From the NCBI GenBank assembly GCA_044238735.1, contig JBIICS010000042.1:1-19909 (forward strand): a DNA stretch of 19,909 bases, in the 5' to 3' direction. The position numbers and the translations under genes were made by a program. Position 1 is the first letter of the stretch. Every line of letters begins with the position of its first letter. The stretch comes from JBIICS01 sp044238735 (GTDB lineage Bacteria; Bacteroidota; Bacteroidia; UBA4408). This document shows positions 16,376 through 19,909 of this stretch, in pieces. The notes under the pieces were generated by a model. That model was not told the DNA's origin. It saw only the letters and a list, made by a program, of their open reading frames with translations, and searched no databases.

Positions 16376-16411
16376 AACAAAAAAGGCAACCCTAAATGGA
16401 GTTGCCTTTAA
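16376..16411 (-). terminator. Rho-independent terminator of the PfkB-family kinase gene
   Basis: A 9-bp perfect stem (aaaggcaac 16382-16390, gttgccttt 16401-16409) with a 10-nt loop lies about 17 nt after the kinase stop. On the minus strand the stem runs into TTTTTTGTTT, a clear U-tract. The rest of 16213-16427 holds the gatB leader, including a 12-bp palindrome CTTTTTAAAAAG (16263-16274), and no gene. Confidence 0.8.
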
Positions 16412-16427
16412 CAAAGTGATAAAAAAA

Positions 16428-17357
16428 CTATTCGTTAACCAAGGAAATATCAAACTGAACCAGATTAATAAATTCCTGAATTCGATTGTCTACTTCGTCT
16501 TGAGTTAATTCTTCAAGGCGTTGAGTTCCAAATTTTTCTACACAAAACGATGCCATAGCGGAACCAAAAATTACTGCTCGCTTCATATTATCAAAAGAAA
16601 TGTCTCGGGTTTCGGCCAGGTATCCTATAAAACCACCTGCAAATGTATCTCCAGCACCTGTTGGGTCAAATACTTCTTCTAGTGGCAAAGCGGGAGCGAA
16701 AAAAACCTGGTCTTTGTTAAATAATAAGGCTCCGTGTTCTCCTTTTTTTATGATCAAATATTTTGGTCCCATGCTAAGAATTTTTTGAGCAGCCTTAACA
16801 AGAGAATATTCGTTAGCTAATTGACGAGCCTCGGCGTCGTTAATGGTTAAAACATCAACTTCGGCAATGGTTTTAGCTAGGTCATCGGCTGCAGTTTCCA
16901 TCCAAAAATTCATGGTATCCATTACAATTAATTTTGGGCGGGTAGACATTTGTTTGATAATATCCAACTGAAGTTTGGGCATTAAATTTCCCAGCATTAA
17001 GAAATCTGCATTTTTCCAGTTTTGGGGCACAATGGGGTTGAAAGTAGCTAATACATTAAGTTGAGTGTCGATGGTGTCGCGGGTATTCATGTCGGTATGA
17101 TATTTCCCACTCCAAAAAAATGTTTTATTTTCTTTCTGAATTTCGAGACCCGTTACATCAATTTTTTTGTCTTTAAACATATTAATCGTTTGCTCAGGAA
17201 AATCGCCTCCTACAACCGATACAAGCCCTACGTTCTTGGTGAAAAATGAGGCAGAAAGCGATATGTAAGTTGCAGCTCCGCCAATAATTTTATCGGTTTT
17301 TCCGAAAGGAGTTTCGATTGCATCAAAAGCAACCGTACCAATAGTTAGTAAACTCAT
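16428..17357 (-). CDS. PfkB/ribokinase-family sugar or nucleoside kinase
   Basis: 309 residues. The ribokinase fold is indicated by the N-terminal glycine pair in KIIGGAATY (about 23-31), GDFPEQTI near 51, a TINDAEARQ segment (about 171-179) and the second signature DPTGAGDTFAGGF (231-243), whose Asp237 is the catalytic base. IKKGEHGALLF (about 203-213) is typical of the nucleotide-binding region. Such enzymes use ATP to phosphorylate a hydroxymethyl group of a sugar, nucleoside or similar; the substrate cannot be read from the sequence. It is a single-gene unit with its own terminator and a perfect TAnnTTTG box upstream, divergent from tRNA-Asn. Confidence 0.9.
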   Translation of the reverse strand: MSLLTIGTVAFDAIETPFGKTDKIIGGAATYISLSASFFTKNVGLVSVVGGDFPEQTINMFKDKKIDVTGLEIQKENKTFFWSGKYHTDMNTRDTIDTQLNVLATFNPIVPQNWKNADFLMLGNLMPKLQLDIIKQMSTRPKLIVMDTMNFWMETAADDLAKTIAEVDVLTINDAEARQLANEYSLVKAAQKILSMGPKYLIIKKGEHGALLFNKDQVFFAPALPLEEVFDPTGAGDTFAGGFIGYLAETRDISFDNMKRAVIFGSAMASFCVEKFGTQRLEELTQDEVDNRIQEFINLVQFDISLVNE

Positions 17358-17383
17358 GTAATTTTTTTTTAAAAATATTTGTG

Positions 17384-17391
17384 CAAATATA
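17384..17391 (-). promoter_or_regulatory. -7 box of the PfkB-family kinase gene
   Basis: TATATTTG on the minus strand is a perfect TAnnTTTG match, 26 nt before the ATG at 17357. No clear -33 TTTG lies 19-22 nt further upstream, so the promoter may be weak or need an activator. It touches the -33 element of the divergent tRNA promoter. Confidence 0.45.
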
Positions 17392-17419
17392 TTGTATTTT
17401 AAAAAAATTACTACATTTG
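17391..17419 (+). promoter_or_regulatory. Promoter of tRNA-Asn
   Basis: ATTG (17391-17394), then 17 nt, then TACATTTG (17412-17419), a perfect match to the Bacteroidota -7 box TAnnTTTG. The mature tRNA begins 12 nt later, giving a very short 5' leader. Confidence 0.55.
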
Positions 17420-17431
17420 TGCCACTAAAAT

Positions 17432-17505
17432 TCCTCGATAGCTCAGCTGGTTAGAGCACATGACTGTTAATCATGGGGTCGCTGGTTCGAGCCCAGCTCG
17501 GGGAG
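17432..17505 (+). tRNA. tRNA-Asn (anticodon GTT)
   Basis: A complete cloverleaf of 74 nt is visible. The acceptor stem TCCTCGA (17432-17438) pairs with TCGGGGA (17498-17504), with one T-G wobble. The D-stem is GCTC/GAGC. The anticodon stem CATGA/TCATG encloses loop CTGTTAA with anticodon GTT at 17466-17468. The T-stem GCTGG/CCAGC encloses TTCGAGC. The discriminator base is G and the 3' CCA is not encoded, so it must be added after transcription. It is one of only two plus-strand genes in the window and has its own promoter and terminator. Confidence 0.97.
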
Positions 17506-17510
17506 CTCTC

Positions 17511-17535
17511 AAAGCCGCAGTCCGCGGCTTTTTTT
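17511..17535 (+). terminator. Rho-independent terminator of tRNA-Asn
   Basis: Stem AAAGCCGC (17511-17518) pairs with GCGGCTTT (17524-17531) around AGTCC and runs into TTTTTTT on the plus strand, 5 nt after the tRNA end. The T-run overlaps the stop codon of the convergent O-methyltransferase gene (17534-17536). Confidence 0.85.
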
Positions 17536-18178
17536 ATAATTTATAGGCAACAGTTAAACCGTCTCTTACAGGTAAAATTAGTTTTTTAAATCTCGAATCT
17601 TGAGCAACTGTTTTATTAAATTCTCTAATTGTTAAGGTGTCGGGATCTTTTGTATCCTGGTTTATAACTTTACCACTCCATAAAACATTATCGGCAATTA
17701 ATAATCCTCCGCTTCTAATTTTATCGGCAACTAATTTAAAATAGTGCACATAATTTTTTTTGTCGGCATCAATAAAAACTAAATCTATAGGGTGGTTAAA
17801 ATTTTCTATAAATTTAATTGCATCTCCAATGTGTAGTTTTATTTGTTGAGCTTTTTCAGATTTATTAAAATACTCACAGGCAATTTCCTCTATTTCTTCG
17901 TTTACATCTAAAGTATACAATATGCCATCTTCAGCTAAACCTTCGCTTAAACAGAGAGCAGAGTAACCGGTAAAGGTTCCAATTTCTAAAATTACTTTAG
18001 GTTTAATTAATAAAGAATACATAGAAAGTATACGCCCTTGTAAATGGCCACTGAGCATGCGAGGATTTAAGTTCTGTAAGTGTGTTTTCCTGTTTAACGA
18101 GTAAAGAAGAGGAGACTCTTCATCGCTATGTTTAACGCAATATTCTTCAATAAAGGGATCTATAATATTAAACATCAT
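17534..18178 (-). CDS. SAM-dependent O-methyltransferase (caffeoyl-CoA OMT-like family)
   Basis: 214 residues, the usual size. The SAM-binding motif is EIGTFTGYSAL (65-75), followed by an acidic LDVNEE at about 90-95. The metal and catalytic motif is FIDADK (Asp137, Asp139, Lys140), and DNVLW (163-167) supplies the second metal pair, Asp163/Asn164. These enzymes methylate catechol-like hydroxyls in a divalent-metal-dependent way; bacterial members have varied or unknown substrates. Its ATG overlaps the stop of the M16 peptidase gene by 4 nt (ATGA), so it is translated as the second gene of that operon. The second codon is also ATG, so the start could be one residue later. Confidence 0.9.
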   Translation of the reverse strand: MMFNIIDPFIEEYCVKHSDEESPLLYSLNRKTHLQNLNPRMLSGHLQGRILSMYSLLIKPKVILEIGTFTGYSALCLSEGLAEDGILYTLDVNEEIEEIACEYFNKSEKAQQIKLHIGDAIKFIENFNHPIDLVFIDADKKNYVHYFKLVADKIRSGGLLIADNVLWSGKVINQDTKDPDTLTIREFNKTVAQDSRFKKLILPVRDGLTVAYKL

Positions 18179-19404
18179 AGTTTAACGTAGTTTAAAACAC
18201 TTAGTTTCTTTGGTTCAAAAATCTGATTGGCGGTTTCAATGATTTCAGTTGAGCTAATTTTATCAATTCGTTTAATTACATCGTTAAACGATTCTACATA
18301 TCCTTTGTACAATACTGATTTACCGGCACCTAAAACCATGTTTAATACATTTTCACGCGATAAAGTTAACTGTCCAATAAATTGACGTTTTGCAGCGTTT
18401 AACTGATTAGAACTTAATTTCTTTTTACATAAAATATTAAGTTCTTTATAGATAAGCTCTTCTGTGCGTTCTTTTTTACTGAAATCGGTTGAAAAATAGA
18501 TACTAAAGATTCCCGTTTCGGTGTAGGTTTGATAGGAGGAATCTATTTGATAGGTAAAGCCATATTTTTCTCTAATGTTTAAATTTAGCCTGCTATTCAT
18601 TCCGGGACCGCCTAATAAATTATTAAGTAATACCAGAGAAGTGCGCCTTGGGTTATTTCTTGCGTATGCAAAATTACCTATAACGCTATGCGCCTGTACT
18701 ACATTGCGCGATATGCTTTTATTTATAGTAGTTTTGTTAATTCTATAATTATTTTTAGTATTATCGGTCTTATTTACGTTTTTACTAAAGTATTTTTGTG
18801 CAATTTTATTAAAATGAATTTCGCCAGACGGAGTTGAGGCTGATAAAACAGCATTAGAGGGCACATAATGTTCTTTAATAAAATTTAATACGTCTTTTCT
18901 TTTAATATTATCTAAACTTTTATGGCTTCCTAGGATAGATAAACCCAAAGGGTGTTTTTTAAAAATAAACTCTTCAAAGTCATCGTATATTTGTTCCGAA
19001 GGTGTATCCAGGTACATTTGGATCTCATCCTTAATCACTTCTTTTTCTTTTATAATTTCTTTCTCCGGAAACGTTGCACTAAAAAACAAATCGCTTAAAA
19101 GTTCAACAGCCCGTTCCAGATAGTTGTTGTGAACAGATATATAAATGCAGGTTTCTTCTTTGGTAGTAAAAGCATTTAACTCTCCACCCACACTATCAAT
19201 TCTGCTTAGGATATGAAATGGTTTTCGCTTCTTAGTGCCCTTAAAAATAGTATGCTCTATGTAATGAGCCATGCCGTTGTGTTCTGTTTTCTCGTGGCGC
19301 GTTCCTACACCTATTGTTAAAGCTACATGACAAATATTATTGAAACTTTGGGGTATATAACAAATACGAAGACCGTTATTTAAAACTTTGGGTGTAATTT
19401 CCAT
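18175..19404 (-). CDS. M16-family (pitrilysin-like) zinc peptidase
   Basis: 409 residues from the ATG at 19404. I chose this start because M16 proteins begin close to the N-x-L-x-NGL(R) strand (here VLNNGLRICYIPQ), and because a start at 19506 would leave only 25 nt to the divergent gene and add an unrelated 34-residue Cys-containing stretch. The inverted zinc motif HYIEH (47-51) and third ligand Glu127 (KDEIQ) are in the right spacing. The C-terminal half has GMNSRLNLNIREKYGFTY, the conserved M16 second-domain signature. The length fits single-unit processing-peptidase-like members (about 400-440). No signal peptide is visible, so it may be cytosolic. It leads a two-gene operon with the O-methyltransferase. 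Confidence 0.9.
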   Translation of the reverse strand: MEITPKVLNNGLRICYIPQSFNNICHVALTIGVGTRHEKTEHNGMAHYIEHTIFKGTKKRKPFHILSRIDSVGGELNAFTTKEETCIYISVHNNYLERAVELLSDLFFSATFPEKEIIKEKEVIKDEIQMYLDTPSEQIYDDFEEFIFKKHPLGLSILGSHKSLDNIKRKDVLNFIKEHYVPSNAVLSASTPSGEIHFNKIAQKYFSKNVNKTDNTKNNYRINKTTINKSISRNVVQAHSVIGNFAYARNNPRRTSLVLLNNLLGGPGMNSRLNLNIREKYGFTYQIDSSYQTYTETGIFSIYFSTDFSKKERTEELIYKELNILCKKKLSSNQLNAAKRQFIGQLTLSRENVLNMVLGAGKSVLYKGYVESFNDVIKRIDKISSTEIIETANQIFEPKKLSVLNYVKL

Positions 19405-19531
19405 ATTACAATAATCACAAAAATTGAATGATATAAGACTTGTTCTTGCATTTACCTTTTCAACTTTTGGATGTTTATAATTAGGATAATGAAAAGTTAA
19501 AATCATAAAAGAGATTAAAGATTTTAGTAAT

Positions 19532-19909
19532 ATGAATAAAGTTCTATTTATCCTCTCCGCTTTTCTTACGATTAGTTATGTTGCTCTGGCACAAAAGCCG
19601 AGCAAAAAATTTCTTCAGGAAGTTAAAGCAGATCAAGCCCAGTACAGGCAATTTGAAGTTGCTCAGGCACATTTTAATGATGGTAATTTTAAAGATGCAT
19701 TAGATGAGTTTTTAAATCTTCAAAACGATTATCCTACCCAGGTATACTATGATTATATGGTTGGCGTAGGCTATGTTTTAGTGGGTGAAAATTATGAGGA
19801 CGCGTCTGCCCTGTTGGAAAAAGCAAAATTAGTAGAGCCTTTTCTGGAGGATTTAAATTATTACCTGGCAAAGGCCTATCAATTAAATGGTGATTATGAT
19901 TTAGCAATT
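19532..19909 (+). CDS. Secreted TPR-repeat protein (partial, C-terminus outside window)
   Basis: The frame is open from ATG 19532 to the window edge, 126 residues. A signal peptide (MNKVLFILSAFLTISYVALA-Q) is followed by helix pairs in the TPR pattern: AHFNDGNFKDALDEFLNLQ, then VGYVLVGENYEDASALLEKA, then YYLAKAYQLNGDYDLAI. In Bacteroidota, exported proteins that open this way often continue into PD40 beta-propeller and OmpA domains, as in the type IX secretion/gliding protein PorE. Whether this one does cannot be seen here. It is divergent from the M16 peptidase gene. I see no convincing promoter in the 127-nt gap. Confidence 0.8.
   Translation, partial: MNKVLFILSAFLTISYVALAQKPSKKFLQEVKADQAQYRQFEVAQAHFNDGNFKDALDEFLNLQNDYPTQVYYDYMVGVGYVLVGENYEDASALLEKAKLVEPFLEDLNYYLAKAYQLNGDYDLAI

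Noticed and set aside
16321..16380. Tiny plus-strand frame (MGMAKLFT) between gatB and the kinase gene
   Set aside because: Only eight codons with no supporting context; more likely random sequence downstream of the terminator.
19405..19506. 34-residue N-terminal extension of the M16 peptidase from an ATG at 19506
   Set aside because: It does not resemble a signal peptide or any M16 N-terminus and would leave only 25 nt between divergent genes. The inner ATG at 19404 fits the family.

Overview
The window looks like an ordinary chromosomal segment of a member of the Bacteroidota. It is AT-rich. Promoter-like sites follow the Bacteroidota TTTG / TAnnTTTG pattern, and no strong Shine-Dalgarno sequences stand out. 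The gene content is typical of the phylum: a SPOR-domain envelope protein, outer-membrane barrels with thrombospondin type-3 calcium repeats, a lipoprotein thioredoxin of the TlpA kind, a secreted M1 peptidase with a barrel-like tail, and LpxH-type lipid A synthesis. I cannot place it below phylum with confidence. Nothing indicates phage, plasmid, insertion sequence or CRISPR.

Layout: almost everything is on the minus strand, so transcription runs right to left. At the left end, 1-3951 is a three-gene cell-envelope operon. It holds a calcium-binding outer-membrane barrel protein (2611-3930), a secreted protein with a duplicated unrecognised domain and a C-terminal SPOR-like domain (1216-2577), and a second barrel paralogous to the first that runs off the window (1-1205). 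A good promoter candidate lies just upstream. Next come a LOG-family nucleotide hydrolase (4018-4737), the replication-restart helicase PriA (4916-7390) and a large membrane protein ending in a patatin phospholipase domain (7435-9726).

Positions 9853-16212 are a tight four-gene operon: gatB, a TlpA-like thioredoxin lipoprotein, a large M1 metallopeptidase and lpxH, with junctions of 3 nt, an overlap and a 1-nt overlap. A PfkB-family sugar/nucleoside kinase (16428-17357) follows, with its own rho-independent terminator. It diverges from a plus-strand tRNA-Asn(GTT), which has its own promoter and terminator. An O-methyltransferase and an M16 zinc peptidase overlap by 4 nt (17534-19404). A plus-strand TPR protein starts at 19532 and is cut by the window end.

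How the genes work together: most are housekeeping (translation fidelity, replication restart, lipid A, protein turnover). The part most worth a second look is the left-end envelope operon. Two paralogous barrel proteins flank a protein with two copies of a beta-rich domain and a SPOR-like tail, and one barrel protein ends in an EF-hand pair resembling a dockerin. Together they could form a calcium-dependent outer-membrane to peptidoglycan assembly, but that is inference. The membrane-patatin fusion and the M1 peptidase-barrel fusion are also unusual architectures. No gene-free stretch exceeds 300 bases.
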